A DNA stretch of 64,000 bases from Aquimarina longa SW024 (GCF_001401755.1 NZ_KQ474099.1:3926-67925); one strand, 5' to 3'; positions 1 through 10,303 are shown, counted from the first letter of the stretch. The notes: a model not told the origin generated them from the letters alone. Numbers and translations are program-made.

Positions 1-1
1 G

Positions 2-451
2 GTTCTGGAAGATAAAATCGAGAAGATGCAGGAACGTTATGTAATTGGTGAAATTGAAGTTGAATTGTATCGAAAATTCAAGGATAAGTTTACTAATGAA
101 AAAGCAGAAATTGAGCAAGAAATCCAGAATAGTAGTTCTTTGAGTTCAAACCTTGATAATTATATTGAGAAAGCTTTGCAATTATTTTCTAACCTTCACA
201 AAATATGGGAGTTAAGTGATTATACAGGGAAGCAAAAATTACAAAAAATACTCTTTCCCGATGGAATAGTGTATAATCGAAAAAATGACCGAGTTCAAAC
301 TTCTTCTATAAATCCAATAATGGAGTTAACAAGCTGTTTATCAAAGAGTCTACTAAAAAATAAAAGCGGACAAGAATTAGTTTTACCTAATTTGTCCGCT
401 TCTGTGACCGCGGAGGGATTCAAACCCCCAACCCTCAGAGCCGAAATCTGA
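2..451 (+). CDS. Serine site-specific recombinase, C-terminal part (5' partial)
   Basis: The frame is open from the window edge, so only the C-terminal tail is visible. The helical region with NLDNYIEKALQLFSNL, then KLQKILFPDGIVYNRKND, is the type of tail seen in large serine recombinases of Bacteroidota mobile elements. The catalytic resolvase domain must lie to the left. The last residues, from about SVTAEGFKPP onward, are encoded by the antisense strand of the tRNA-Arg gene and its terminator, so the native stop has probably been lost and the tail is junk sequence. The position beside the 3' end of a tRNA suggests the edge of an integrated element. The family call rests on recognising the tail only. 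Confidence 0.6.
   Translation, partial: VLEDKIEKMQERYVIGEIEVELYRKFKDKFTNEKAEIEQEIQNSSSLSSNLDNYIEKALQLFSNLHKIWELSDYTGKQKLQKILFPDGIVYNRKNDRVQTSSINPIMELTSCLSKSLLKNKSGQELVLPNLSASVTAEGFKPPTLRAEI
355..401 (-). terminator. Intrinsic terminator of the tRNA-Arg gene
   Basis: A perfect 10-bp stem pairs 392-401 with 364-373 (AAGCGGACAA and its complement). On the minus strand it is followed by a T-rich run, TTTTATTTTTT. It begins a few bases beyond the tRNA 3' end and lies inside the recombinase reading frame on the other strand. Confidence 0.8.
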
Positions 452-478
452 TGCGCTATTCAGTTGCGCCACGCGGCC
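405..478 (-). tRNA. tRNA-Arg (anticodon TCG)
   Basis: The minus strand folds into a full 74-nt cloverleaf. The acceptor stem is GGCCGCG/CGCGGTC, the D-stem GCGC/GCGC, and the anticodon stem TCAGA/TCTGA with loop TTTCGGC, giving anticodon TCG. The T-arm is GGGGG-TTTGAAT-CCCTC, and the discriminator base is A. The CCA end is not encoded. A strong intrinsic terminator follows at 355-401. Confidence 0.92.
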
Positions 479-514
479 ATATAGCATTCAACTATAACAG
501 TTAAATGATAAAAA

Positions 515-964
515 TTATGATAATTTACTCTTTACTATTGTAGAGATTGTTTTTCCATCTGCCTTTCCTGTTAATGCAGAATTTGCCATTCCCATCACTT
601 TGCCCATATCCTTCATTCCTGATGCTCCAGTTTTGGTAATTATATCTACTACTACTTTTTCTATTTCTGATTCACTTAGCTGCTCTGGCAAAAACTGCTC
701 AATAACTTTTGCTTGTGCTAGCTCTGGTTCTGCCAAATCATCTCGCCCTTGCTCTTTAAAAATTGTAGCACTATCTTTCCGTTGTTTTACTTGTTTTTGT
801 AACAATTTCAACTCTTGGTCTTCTGTAAGTTCTTCTTTGGCTCCGCTTTCTGTCTGAGCTAACAAAATAGCTGATTTTACAGCTCGCAATGATGTTAACG
901 CATTAGTATCTTTAGCTTTCATAGCTTCTTTTATTGCGATCATTACTTTTTGTTCTAAACTCAT
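515..964 (-). CDS. GatB/YqeY domain protein
   Basis: This 149-residue protein has the typical length and sequence of the YqeY family: N-terminal helices beginning SLEQKVMIAIKEAMKAKD, the LRAVKSAIL segment, and a C-terminal ASGMKDMGKVMG motif. The family resembles the tail domain of the GatB amidotransferase subunit and is thought to bind tRNA, but its cellular role is not settled. It follows ftsZ on the same strand. The terminator at 998-1036 separates them, so it probably has its own promoter. ATG start at 962-964. Confidence 0.88.
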   Translation of the reverse strand: MSLEQKVMIAIKEAMKAKDTNALTSLRAVKSAILLAQTESGAKEELTEDQELKLLQKQVKQRKDSATIFKEQGRDDLAEPELAQAKVIEQFLPEQLSESEIEKVVVDIITKTGASGMKDMGKVMGMANSALTGKADGKTISTIVKSKLS

Positions 965-997
965 AATAATGGATTTTAATCTTTTGGATTGCGAAGA

Positions 998-1036
998 TAA
1001 AAAATAAACCGATAATCTGACCTTAGATTATCGGTT
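998..1036 (-). terminator. Intrinsic terminator after the dcw cluster
   Basis: A 12-bp perfect stem pairs 1007-1018 with 1025-1036 (AACCGATAATCT and complement, 6-nt loop). On the minus strand it is followed by TTTATTTTTTATC. It lies about 100 bp beyond the ftsZ stop and probably ends dcw transcription. Confidence 0.8.
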
Positions 1037-1138
1037 ATCTGTATTTTTTAATATATTCTTTTTTTATGAAAATTAAATTTAACTTCTCATAACTGACATT
1101 TTTTTTAGTAAGCCCTCAAAAAGAGTATTTTATTTTGT

Positions 1139-3100
1139 TTAATCTACATTATCATGTAGAAAAGAATTGTTTTTACGTAACTGTATGTCGTCATTATCAT
1201 CTGTTCCTAATGAAGTTCTGGAAAGTCCTGATTCACTTGGTCTAGCATCTACATCAATTCCTGCTCTCTTATAGGCTGGTTCTTTTTCGATATCATCAAT
1301 ATTAGAGGCATTATTTCTAAATTTATAATTAAATTCTTTCATTTTAGCCCTACGCTCTGCTGCTCTGGCTTTTAAGGTTTCAGAAATAGGCTGATTTATA
1401 GGGTCCTCATCTTCTATATTTTTTGTTTCCGGAACTGGAACTACAGTTTTCTTTTCTAAAATAACTTCTTCATCTTTTTCTATAACTTCTGCTGGCTTCG
1501 CTTCTGTTAATCGTTTTTCTTCTTCCATATAGTCCTCTAGGCTATACTTACGGCCTCCTCCTTCTGTTACTTCTCCAACAGGAACAACTTCAATTGGATC
1601 CTTAACTTCTAAATCTAAAATATCGTCACTTAAATCAAATATTATCGTTCTTTCTTCATCTTCTGGTTCTTGCTTTTTAGAAATGGAGTCTTCTAAAGAA
1701 AATACTTCTTTTTTATCCTCTTCTACAGGCATATCAAATGCTAACGCAAATTGATCTTTCTTTTCTTCTATAGTATTTACTTCTTTTTCATCATTCACTT
1801 CTATTTGCTTAATAATATCTTGCGCATTAATAATCACAAAATCATTATCCGTAGAAAAAGAATCCACTACTTCATATGATACATCTATATCCTTTAAAAG
1901 ATCTGTTGTAGGTACTAACATCGTATCTTCATCAATCTCATCATCATCTATTAATGTATGTTTTACAATTATTTCTTCTTTTTTAGGTAAAGGCGATCGT
2001 AAAGGAGTAACATTAGCTGTGGATTTAGGAGACAAGTTCTGTATTGATGCCTTTTGCTCATCCTCTAACGTATGGATAATTTTCTTAGTTTCTGTATTTA
2101 CAATTTCATCTTGTTGTTCTACATCAAATCCTGTAGCTATGACAGTTACTGAAATAGCTTCTTCTAGAGATTCATCTTCCCCAACTCCCATGATAATATT
2201 TGCTCCATGACCTGCTTCTTGTTGAATATGGTCATTAATCTCACCTATCTCATCAATAGTAATCTCTTCTTTACCAGATACAATTAACAAGAGTACATTC
2301 TTTGCTCCTGTAATTTTATTATCGTTAAGCAATGGAGAATCTAAAGCTTTTACAATAGCATCATGGGCACGTTTATTACCAGAGGCATTAGCAGACCCCA
2401 TAATTGCTGTACCACTATTACTCAACACTGTTTTGGCATCTCGTAAATCTATGTTTTGTGTGTAATGGTGTGTTATAACTTCGGCTATACCACGAGATGC
2501 TGTAGCAAGAACTTCATCTGCTTTTGAAAAGCCAGCTTTAAATCCTAAGTTACCATAAACTTCGCGTAATTTATTATTATTGATAACTACCAAAGAATCA
2601 ACATGTGCGCGAAGTTTTTCTACTCCCAATTGCGCTTGCTCATTACGCATCCGTCCTTCAAATTGAAAAGGAATTGTTACGATCCCAACAGTTAGAATAT
2701 CTAACTCTTTTGCCATTTTGGCAATAATTGGAGCTGCTCCTGTACCGGTTCCTCCACCCATACCTGCCGTGATAAATATCATTTTGGTATTCGTATCCAA
2801 CATCCGTTTTATCTCCTCATAACTCTCTAGTGCAGATTGCTCTCCAACATCTGGATTTGCACCGGCTCCTAACCCTTCGGTTAATGAAATCCCTAATTGT
2901 ATTTTATTAGGTATAGAACTATTTTCTAATGCCTGAGCATCTGTATTACAAATGACAAAATCTACCCCTTTAATACCTTGCTGAAACATGTGGTTAATGG
3001 CATTACTACCTCCTCCTCCAACTCCTATTACCTTAATCACATTAGATTGATTTTTAGGTAAATCAAACGAAATATTTTCAAATCCCTCATTATTACTCAT
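1139..3100 (-). CDS. ftsZ: Cell division protein FtsZ
   Basis: The tubulin-like GTPase polymerises into the cytokinetic ring. The GTP-binding glycine loop GVGGGGSNA lies near residues 26-34, the tubulin signature GMGGGTGTGAA near 113, and the T7-loop region contains NIDLRDAK. At 653 residues it is far longer than the roughly 390 of model FtsZs. The extra length is an acidic, low-complexity C-terminal linker rich in E, D and K, followed by a conserved-looking tail with EPAYKRAGIDVD. It is the last gene of the dcw cluster, immediately downstream of ftsA. ATG start. Confidence 0.98.
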   Translation of the reverse strand: MSNNEGFENISFDLPKNQSNVIKVIGVGGGGSNAINHMFQQGIKGVDFVICNTDAQALENSSIPNKIQLGISLTEGLGAGANPDVGEQSALESYEEIKRMLDTNTKMIFITAGMGGGTGTGAAPIIAKMAKELDILTVGIVTIPFQFEGRMRNEQAQLGVEKLRAHVDSLVVINNNKLREVYGNLGFKAGFSKADEVLATASRGIAEVITHHYTQNIDLRDAKTVLSNSGTAIMGSANASGNKRAHDAIVKALDSPLLNDNKITGAKNVLLLIVSGKEEITIDEIGEINDHIQQEAGHGANIIMGVGEDESLEEAISVTVIATGFDVEQQDEIVNTETKKIIHTLEDEQKASIQNLSPKSTANVTPLRSPLPKKEEIIVKHTLIDDDEIDEDTMLVPTTDLLKDIDVSYEVVDSFSTDNDFVIINAQDIIKQIEVNDEKEVNTIEEKKDQFALAFDMPVEEDKKEVFSLEDSISKKQEPEDEERTIIFDLSDDILDLEVKDPIEVVPVGEVTEGGGRKYSLEDYMEEEKRLTEAKPAEVIEKDEEVILEKKTVVPVPETKNIEDEDPINQPISETLKARAAERRAKMKEFNYKFRNNASNIDDIEKEPAYKRAGIDVDARPSESGLSRTSLGTDDNDDIQLRKNNSFLHDNVD

Positions 3101-3178
3101 AATTGCTAATTTTCTGGTTCTCCTAACTTTTTTTATATTCTCCCACTGTTCATATAATGAACATTATTTGTCTATTAT

Positions 3179-4531
3179 TTATTCTGCATTATCCAAGAAT
3201 TCTTTGAACTTTTCTGTCCACTTCTCTAAAATATTCATCCTTGGTTTTACATCATTTCTTGGTTTCTCTTCTTCAACTACTGAATCTTCTATTGTTGTTT
3301 CTGCTTGTATAACTTCTTGAGAATTCTCAATAGTTTCTTCCTTATTTATTTTTCGTTGTCTTTTTAGATGAGTCAATCCATCCATTACTAATCCTACAGC
3401 AGTTGCATACATAGGACTTGTCGTTTCTATATCACTATTACCAGCTAAGTGCTCATTTGGATATCCTATTCTTGTATCCATACCTGTAATATATTCTACT
3501 AATTGCTTCAGGTGTTTCAATTGTGACCCTCCTCCTGTTAATACAATTCCGGCTATTAGTTTTTTCTTAGGTGATTCATGTCCATAGTTTTTAATTTCTA
3601 AAAAAGCCTGTTCTATAATCTCTACTACTCGTGCGTGAATGATTTTGGACAAGTTTTTTAATGTAATTTCTTTAGGCTCTCTTCCTCTAAGTCCTGGAAT
3701 TGAAACAATCTCATTATCCTTATTCTCTCCTGGCCAAGCAGATCCAAATTTTATTTTTAACAACTCTGCTTGTTTTTCTATAATAGAACATCCTTCTTTT
3801 ATATCTTCTGTAATAACATTTCCTCCAAAAGGAATTACCGCTGTATGGCGAATAATACCATCTTTAAAAATAGCCAAATCTGTCGTACCTCCTCCTATGT
3901 CAATCAATGCTACCCCAGCCTCTTTTTCTTCTTGACTTAATACAGCATTAGCTGAGGCTAATGGTTCTAAAGTAACATCAGATAATTCTAACCCAGAGCT
4001 TTTTACACATCTCCCGATATTACGGATAGAAGTTACTTGTCCTACAACAACATGAAAATTAGCCTCTAATCTTCCGCCATACATTCCTACTGGTTCTTTT
4101 ATTTCGGCTTGGCCATCTACTTTATATTCTTGTGGTAATACATGTAAGATTTCTTCTCCAGGTAGCATTACTAATTTATGCACTTGATTACATAATTTTT
4201 CTATATCATCTTCATCTATTACGGCATCAGCATTAGATCTTGTGATATAATCACTATGTTGTAAGCTACGAATATGTTGACCTGCAATACCTACAGTTAT
4301 ATCATTAATTTTTAATCCTGAAACATTTTCTGCTTCATGAACTGCCTGCTGTATTGACTGAATGGTTTGTGTTATGTTATTTACCACACCACGATGCACT
4401 CCCAGACTTTTGGATTTACCTATCCCCAATACTTCCATCTTTCCATACTCATTGTATCGACCTATCATGGCTACAATCTTGGTAGTTCCTATATCTAATC
4501 CTACCGCTATTTCATTTATTTCTCGTCCCAT
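3179..4531 (-). CDS. ftsA: Cell division protein FtsA
   Basis: Actin-like ATPase that tethers FtsZ filaments to the inner membrane. The phosphate-1 motif VGLDIGTTKIVAMIG is at residues 10-24 and the phosphate-2 motif LIDIGGGTTDLAIF near 210. A C-terminal amphipathic segment (MNILEKWTEKFKEFL) fits the membrane-targeting helix. At 450 residues it is slightly longer than E. coli FtsA. It sits between ftsQ (7-bp gap) and ftsZ in the usual dcw order. ATG start. Confidence 0.97.
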   Translation of the reverse strand: MGREINEIAVGLDIGTTKIVAMIGRYNEYGKMEVLGIGKSKSLGVHRGVVNNITQTIQSIQQAVHEAENVSGLKINDITVGIAGQHIRSLQHSDYITRSNADAVIDEDDIEKLCNQVHKLVMLPGEEILHVLPQEYKVDGQAEIKEPVGMYGGRLEANFHVVVGQVTSIRNIGRCVKSSGLELSDVTLEPLASANAVLSQEEKEAGVALIDIGGGTTDLAIFKDGIIRHTAVIPFGGNVITEDIKEGCSIIEKQAELLKIKFGSAWPGENKDNEIVSIPGLRGREPKEITLKNLSKIIHARVVEIIEQAFLEIKNYGHESPKKKLIAGIVLTGGGSQLKHLKQLVEYITGMDTRIGYPNEHLAGNSDIETTSPMYATAVGLVMDGLTHLKRQRKINKEETIENSQEVIQAETTIEDSVVEEEKPRNDVKPRMNILEKWTEKFKEFLDNAE

Positions 4532-4538
4532 GGTGGTA

Positions 4539-5258
4539 TTATTTTATTGTACACACTACTTGATTACTAAACTGCAAACTGACTTTTTTATATGTTTCAA
4601 GGCTTTTATCTCTCAATGCTTTTTGATAAAATGCCTTAAGATTTTTAATCTTAATATCTAAATTTTCTATTTTTCCAAAAACTAACGTAAACGTATATAC
4701 TCGTAATTCTAATTCATAATCACCTTCAACATTTAAATAAGCTCCTACAACATGTTTTTTTAAAAACTCATCTTTCTGAATTCTTTTCAATAAAGGATAC
4801 ACATTCTCGATTTCTCGTTCTGATACATTATGAATAATTGGCACATGAGCCGAATAACTATCTGACAAAGGCATCTTATTTCCTGTAGCATCAACATAAA
4901 AAGGAGTAAGCGCATTAATCCTCGCAATTGGGGTGCGTTGCTTGATTGTCGCTCTAAGCTTTCCATTTACAGTAAGATACACATCAGAACGTTCAATCAT
5001 TTTATGCGAATCGAGTTCTTTTTCTACAGTATTCAAAACTAAAATTTCTTTGCCTACATTTGTTACTCTATTCTGATTTTGTATTAACAATTTATTAACC
5101 GCCACTTCATCCACATAAGGATTCTGTTCTTCAATAAATTCTATCTGTACTTTATTTATTTTTCGTTGGTTATTACGTTTACTAGAAAACGCAAAAAGTA
5201 ACACTAATAATATAAAAAGCCCTCCAAATTTTAATGATATCAAAAGTGTTTTTTTCAT
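4539..5258 (-). CDS. ftsQ: Cell division protein FtsQ/DivIB-like
   Basis: A 239-residue bitopic protein with a short N-terminus, one hydrophobic segment near residues 8-25 (LKFGGLFILLVLLFAF), and a periplasmic part consistent with POTRA and FtsQ domains. Sequence similarity to model FtsQ is weak, as is usual in Bacteroidota. The identification relies strongly on position between murC (4-bp overlap) and ftsA. It is expected to scaffold the divisome through FtsL and FtsB equivalents. Confidence 0.88.
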   Translation of the reverse strand: MKKTLLISLKFGGLFILLVLLFAFSSKRNNQRKINKVQIEFIEEQNPYVDEVAVNKLLIQNQNRVTNVGKEILVLNTVEKELDSHKMIERSDVYLTVNGKLRATIKQRTPIARINALTPFYVDATGNKMPLSDSYSAHVPIIHNVSEREIENVYPLLKRIQKDEFLKKHVVGAYLNVEGDYELELRVYTFTLVFGKIENLDIKIKNLKAFYQKALRDKSLETYKKVSLQFSNQVVCTIK

Positions 5259-6601
5259 ACTAATAAAGCTTCTTTTATACCTCTTACTTCTTCCCCTATA
5301 TCTCCTGCCCCTATTGTTACAATTACCTGAGCATCATTTTCTACAATTTCTTTAATCAAATTATTTTTTTCTATCAGTTTTTTATTTTCGTTAGTGATCA
5401 TACCTAATAACCATTCTGATGTTATTCCTTCAATAGGCAATTCTCGTGCCGGATAAATATCTAGAAGCAATACTTCGTCAAAATAACTAAGACTAGTTGC
5501 AAAATCAGAAGCAAAATCTCTGGTTCTACTATATAAATGAGGTTGAAAAACAGCTAACACTTTTTTATTAGGATGCATTTCTCTTACCGCTTGATGTAAT
5601 GCATTAATCTCTGTGGGGTGATGTGCATAATCATCTATATACACCAAGTCACTTGTCTTGATATGATAACTAAACCTTCGTTGTACTCCTTTAAAAGAAA
5701 ATAAAGCCTTTGCTAAAGATTCGGTCGGGGAGCCGTAAAGCATCGCTATAGCAAAGGCCGTAATAGCATTTAACAAGTTGTGTTTACCTGGAAGGTTTAA
5801 ATGCAAGTTCCGAATGAGTTTATGTGGTGTTTTTAAATCAAAAATATATGTTCCATTATCTATTCTTATATGCTGAGCACAATACTCTGAATCATCTTCA
5901 ATTCCAAAAGTAATTCCAGAAAGAGGCAATCCATTACAAATCAAAAGGTGATCTTTTGCACGTGATGAAAACTCTATAAAAGATTCTTCTAATGCATTTG
6001 CTTTTTCATAAATATCTAAATGATCTGCATCCATCGAGGTTATTGCTGCAATATCTGGATATAATTGCAAAAATGATCGATCAAATTCGTCTGCCTCTAC
6101 TACTACGACTTCATTACCTTCTAATACTAGATTAGAGTTATAATTCTCACTTATCCCTCCTAGAAAAGCAGTTACTTTTGCTCCACTTTCTTTAAGCAAA
6201 TGAGCAAGAATAGCTGTTGTTGTTGTTTTACCATGTGTTCCTCCCACTGCAAGGGTATAAGTACCTTTAGTTATAATACCTAATACCTCTGCTCTTTTCT
6301 TTATCAAAAAATTAGCATTCTGAACATACATCAATTCTTTATGACCCTTAGGAATAGCTGGAGTATATACGATTAATGTATCTTCAATGTTCAAAAAGGT
6401 TTTAGGAATATGATCAATACTATCTTCAAAATGAATCGGGATTTCTAAATCAATTAAATCTGATGTAATCTGACTAGGTGTTTTATCATATCCCGCTACA
6501 TTTTTACCTAAAAATTTAAAATATCGAGCAAGAGCACTCATCCCGATACCCCCAATACCGATAAAGTATATATTCTGTATATTTTCTAACTCCTTATTCA
6601 T
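5255..6601 (-). CDS. murC: UDP-N-acetylmuramate--L-alanine ligase
   Basis: Adds L-alanine to UDP-MurNAc, the first amino acid of the peptidoglycan stem peptide. The N-terminal Rossmann motif IGIGGIGMSALA begins near residue 14. The Mur-ligase ATP loop GGTHGKTTTTA lies near 119, and DDYAHHPTEI marks the central-to-C-terminal region. At 448 residues it has normal length. It overlaps ftsQ by 4 bp and follows murG by 18 bp, indicating co-transcription. ATG start. Confidence 0.97.
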   Translation of the reverse strand: MNKELENIQNIYFIGIGGIGMSALARYFKFLGKNVAGYDKTPSQITSDLIDLEIPIHFEDSIDHIPKTFLNIEDTLIVYTPAIPKGHKELMYVQNANFLIKKRAEVLGIITKGTYTLAVGGTHGKTTTTAILAHLLKESGAKVTAFLGGISENYNSNLVLEGNEVVVVEADEFDRSFLQLYPDIAAITSMDADHLDIYEKANALEESFIEFSSRAKDHLLICNGLPLSGITFGIEDDSEYCAQHIRIDNGTYIFDLKTPHKLIRNLHLNLPGKHNLLNAITAFAIAMLYGSPTESLAKALFSFKGVQRRFSYHIKTSDLVYIDDYAHHPTEINALHQAVREMHPNKKVLAVFQPHLYSRTRDFASDFATSLSYFDEVLLLDIYPARELPIEGITSEWLLGMITNENKKLIEKNNLIKEIVENDAQVIVTIGAGDIGEEVRGIKEALLV

Positions 6602-6619
6602 GTATTCTTACAGTTTCTT

Positions 6620-7723
6620 TCAACTTTTATGTTCTATTATTTTTTCAATCTCATCTACGATATCTGAAGTAGCATTAGGTAATGCTATTTTTTTTATTGC
6701 TTCCGAGAGTTTTACCTGTATTTCTTTTGATTCTACTATTTCTGAAATTGTAGGCCTAAATCGTTCATCAAGCTCATTTTCTTTTAGCATTACTGCTCCT
6801 TTTTGATCTACAATAGCCTTAGCATTTTTAGTCTGATGATCCTCAGCTACATTTGGCGAAGGAATAAATACTGTTGGTTTTGCTACAATACACAACTCCG
6901 AAACAGAACTTGCCCCTGCTCTTGATACTATAAGATCAGCAACTGCATATGCTAAATCCATTGTATCCAAAAACTGATGTACTTGCACCTTTTTTTGATC
7001 ACTATACAACCTATAATCATCATAGTACAACTTACCGCATTGCCAAAGTACCTGAACATCTTTTTCTGCAAAAAAACTGAGTTCTTTTTCTATCAGTTGA
7101 TTAATTCGCCTTGCTCCCAAGCTTCCTCCTATAACCAAAATTGTTTTCTTTTCTGGATCAAGATTATATTTCATAATCCCTTGATCTCTCTTTCCATCAA
7201 TCATCAACAAATCCTGACGAACAGGGTTTCCAGTTTTTACAATTTTTTCTTTCGGAAAAAAACGTTCCATATGATCATAAGCTACACATATTTTATGCGC
7301 CTTCTTTGACAACCACTTATTTGTAATTCCAGGAAACGAATTTTGCTCCTGAAGTAATGTAGGAATCTTCATTGAAGCTGCCATTCTTAATAATGGACCA
7401 CTTGCAAATCCTCCTGTTCCTATAACTATATCTGGTTTAAACTTTTTTATAATTTTCTTAGATCTCCAAAGGCTATTTATCAATTTTATTGGAAACAAAA
7501 GATTACTCAGGGTTAATCTTCTTTGAATACCACTAATCCACAATCCTACTATTTCATACCCTGCTTTCGGTACTTTTTGCATTTCCATACGATCCTTAGC
7601 TCCTACAAATAAAATAGATGCATTAGGAAATCTATTCTTTATTTCATTCGCAATAGCTATTGCAGGATAGATATGTCCTCCTGTTCCTCCTCCGGATAAT
7701 ATGACTCTTAGCTCTTTACTCAT
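6620..7723 (-). CDS. murG: UDP-N-acetylglucosamine transferase MurG (lipid II synthesis)
   Basis: Transfers GlcNAc to lipid I at the cytoplasmic face to form lipid II. The N-terminal glycine loop [16 protein letters not shown] is at about residues 9-24. The second loop [10 protein letters not shown] and the C-terminal [11 protein letters not shown] donor-binding segment are present. At 367 residues it has standard length. Its start overlaps the ftsW stop by 4 bp. Confidence 0.97.
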   Translation of the reverse strand: MSKELRVILSGGGTGGHIYPAIAIANEIKNRFPNASILFVGAKDRMEMQKVPKAGYEIVGLWISGIQRRLTLSNLLFPIKLINSLWRSKKIIKKFKPDIVIGTGGFASGPLLRMAASMKIPTLLQEQNSFPGITNKWLSKKAHKICVAYDHMERFFPKEKIVKTGNPVRQDLLMIDGKRDQGIMKYNLDPEKKTILVIGGSLGARRINQLIEKELSFFAEKDVQVLWQCGKLYYDDYRLYSDQKKVQVHQFLDTMDLAYAVADLIVSRAGASSVSELCIVAKPTVFIPSPNVAEDHQTKNAKAIVDQKGAVMLKENELDERFRPTISEIVESKEIQVKLSEAIKKIALPNATSDIVDEIEKIIEHKS

Positions 7724-8922
7724 AAAACCTTTCTCAAAACTTCTAATGGATTATCTTCTTTTTCTTCTATATGCTCTCCTTCTATCTGGTCTTCTCTTCT
7801 ACTACTTACACTTAATACAATTCCGATTGCTAAACAGGTCATCCAAATTGATGTTCCCCCACTGCTAACAAGTGGCAATGTCTGTCCTGTAACTGGAAAT
7901 AACTCTACAGCTACAGCCATATTTATCAATGCCTGAAAAACAATAGGCAACCCTACTCCTACTACTAATAACTTTCCAAAAATATCAACACTCTTATGAG
8001 CTACAATAATAAGTCTAAACAATAATAACATATACAACAACATTAGAAAAACTCCTCCTAAAAAACCCCATTCTTCAATTATAATAGCATAAATAAAATC
8101 TGATGATGATTGTGGCAAAAAATTTCTTTGTACACTTTTACCTGGACCTGTCCCGATAATTTTCCCTCTGGCAATCGCTATTTTTGCTCTTTCGATTTGG
8201 TAGTCTTCTTGAGTGTCTTTTTTATCTGCAAAATTTTCTATCCTACTTACCCAAGTATCTACCCTATTAGGAAACACTCCTGGAAATGCTTTTGCAAACA
8301 AAACAAAGAATGCTAATATCAAAAGACCAGAGCCTAATATCACCGAAATATATTTTAATGGATATCCTCCTAGAAATACTAACACAATAACCATTGAAAA
8401 TATAATTGCTGCTGTAGAAAAATTAGCTGGTAATATCAAAATCAACATTAAAAACACTGGTAACCAAAGAGGCAATATTGTTTCTTTAAAAGAAACTTTT
8501 TTATCTTTAATCTTCGAAAGATATCTTGCGACATAAGCCATGAGCACTACAGCTGCCAGAGTAGAAGTCTGAAAAGTAACCCCTACAAAGGGCAAACGAA
8601 TCCACCTACTAGCATTAGCTCCTTCTATAGTTGTATTCTGAGCCATAGTAGCAATCAATAACACTACTATTACAGGTATCATGATTATAGAAAGTCCTTT
8701 AAAATAATGGTATGGTATTTTATGCACTCCATACATAATTAAAAAACCTAAAACTAAATGTGCAAAATGCTTTACTAAAAAACCAAAAGTATCTCCATTA
8801 CCATATAGATATGCTAAGTTACTACTAGCGCTATATACTGGGAGGAACGAAAACAACGCCAACAAAGCTGCTACCGCCCAGATTGCTCTATCTCCTTTTA
8901 TATTCCCTAGTACTTTCGTCAT
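7720..8922 (-). CDS. ftsW: Peptidoglycan glycosyltransferase FtsW
   Basis: SEDS-family integral membrane protein with about ten hydrophobic segments. The C-terminal PLVSSGGTS motif is diagnostic for FtsW/RodA. It polymerises lipid II glycan strands at the septum with its partner FtsI, which is encoded in the same cluster. Position between murD and murG makes FtsW more likely than RodA. 400 residues, ATG start, 4-bp overlap with murG. Confidence 0.96.
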   Translation of the reverse strand: MTKVLGNIKGDRAIWAVAALLALFSFLPVYSASSNLAYLYGNGDTFGFLVKHFAHLVLGFLIMYGVHKIPYHYFKGLSIIMIPVIVVLLIATMAQNTTIEGANASRWIRLPFVGVTFQTSTLAAVVLMAYVARYLSKIKDKKVSFKETILPLWLPVFLMLILILPANFSTAAIIFSMVIVLVFLGGYPLKYISVILGSGLLILAFFVLFAKAFPGVFPNRVDTWVSRIENFADKKDTQEDYQIERAKIAIARGKIIGTGPGKSVQRNFLPQSSSDFIYAIIIEEWGFLGGVFLMLLYMLLLFRLIIVAHKSVDIFGKLLVVGVGLPIVFQALINMAVAVELFPVTGQTLPLVSSGGTSIWMTCLAIGIVLSVSSRREDQIEGEHIEEKEDNPLEVLRKVL

Positions 8923-8947
8923 TAATACACTGCTTCTTATTACTTAC

Positions 8948-10303
8948 TTACAATTCTCTTACCGCTTCTTTAAACTGCCTTCCTCTTTCTTCATAATTTT
9001 TAAACAAATCAAAACTAGCACAAGCTGGAGACAATAATACATTTTCATTTCTATCCGCTATCTTGTATGCCATCTCAACAGCTTCTTTCATTGATTGTGT
9101 TTCTACTATATAATCAATACAATTACCAAATGCATTAATAATTTTAGAATTATCTACTCCTAAACAAATGATCGCTTTTACTTTTTCATTAACTAACGGA
9201 TATAATTCGGTATAGTCATTTCCTTTATCTACACCTCCTACAATCCAAACAGTAGCTGATTTCATAGCATCTAGTGCATAAAATGTAGCATTTACATTTG
9301 TTGCTTTAGAGTCATTAATATATTGTACATTATTAATCTTCAACACATTTTCTAACCTATGTTCTACTCCATGAAAATTCTCCAAGCATTCTCTTATGGT
9401 AGCTTTTCTAATCTTTAATAACTGCGATACTGTGGAAGCTGCCATAGCATTTTTCACATTATGATTTCCCTTTAGGGCTAAATTTGTTGTTGACATAATT
9501 ATTTTATTGTTATCTATTGTTATTATTATATTTTCTCCCTCTACATATGCTCCATTTTCTACCTTTTTAGTTAATGAAAAAGGTAATAATCTTGAACGAA
9601 TAGGGTGTTTAACCAAATACTCTACTATCATTTTATCATCTGCATCGTAGATAAAGTAATCTTCTTCTTTTTGATTCATCGCAATTCTAAATTTAGATGC
9701 GATATAGTTTTCTATTTTATATTCATACCGATCTAAATGATCTGGTGTAATATTAGTTAAGATTGCAATATGTGGGGTAAAATCCTCTATACCATCCAAC
9801 TGAAAACTGCTAAGTTCTAACACATAAAAAGGAGCATCTTTTTCTGCAACTTGTTTTGCAAAACTATCTCCAATATTACCTGCCATATTCACCTGTAAGC
9901 CTCCTTGTTTTAACACATAGTGTGTAAGCATAGTTGTTGTAGTTTTACCATTACTACCTGTGATACCTACAATCTGCGCATCAGTATACTTAGCTGCAAA
10001 TTCTATCTCTGATAGCACAGGGATTCCTTTTACATGTAACTTTTCTATTAATGTTACTTTATCTGGTATCCCAGGGCTCTTCATTACAATATTCGCATTC
10101 AGAATTTTATTTTCTGTATGACCTTGCTCTTCCCATTCTATTTCAAAATTTTTAAGAACTTCCTTATAGTTATTTGCAATTACTCCTTTATCTGAAACAA
10201 AAACATCAAACCCTTCTTTTTTACCCAAAATAGCGGTTCCCACTCCGCTCTCTCCTGCTCCCAAAACGACAAGTCGCTTTTTGATTTTTGAATTATGATT
10301 CAT
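8948..10303 (-). CDS. murD: UDP-N-acetylmuramoyl-L-alanine--D-glutamate ligase
   Basis: Adds D-glutamate to UDP-MurNAc-L-Ala. The N-terminal UDP-binding region VVLGAGESGVG, ATP loop GITGSNGKTTTTML near residue 113, and NDSKATN motif are typical of MurD. At 451 residues it has the family length. It lies between mraY and ftsW in canonical dcw order. ATG start. Confidence 0.97.
   Translation of the reverse strand: MNHNSKIKKRLVVLGAGESGVGTAILGKKEGFDVFVSDKGVIANNYKEVLKNFEIEWEEQGHTENKILNANIVMKSPGIPDKVTLIEKLHVKGIPVLSEIEFAAKYTDAQIVGITGSNGKTTTTMLTHYVLKQGGLQVNMAGNIGDSFAKQVAEKDAPFYVLELSSFQLDGIEDFTPHIAILTNITPDHLDRYEYKIENYIASKFRIAMNQKEEDYFIYDADDKMIVEYLVKHPIRSRLLPFSLTKKVENGAYVEGENIIITIDNNKIIMSTTNLALKGNHNVKNAMAASTVSQLLKIRKATIRECLENFHGVEHRLENVLKINNVQYINDSKATNVNATFYALDAMKSATVWIVGGVDKGNDYTELYPLVNEKVKAIICLGVDNSKIINAFGNCIDYIVETQSMKEAVEMAYKIADRNENVLLSPACASFDLFKNYEERGRQFKEAVREL

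Noticed and set aside
600..857. Open plus-strand frame opposite yqeY
   Set aside because: Ser/Cys-rich antisense frame of a clear gene, with no recognisable protein features.
6977..8536. Open frames on the plus strand opposite murG and ftsW (6977-7309, 8110-8316, 8213-8536)
   Set aside because: They lie antisense to well-conserved genes, have odd composition (runs of F, I, N), and match no family.
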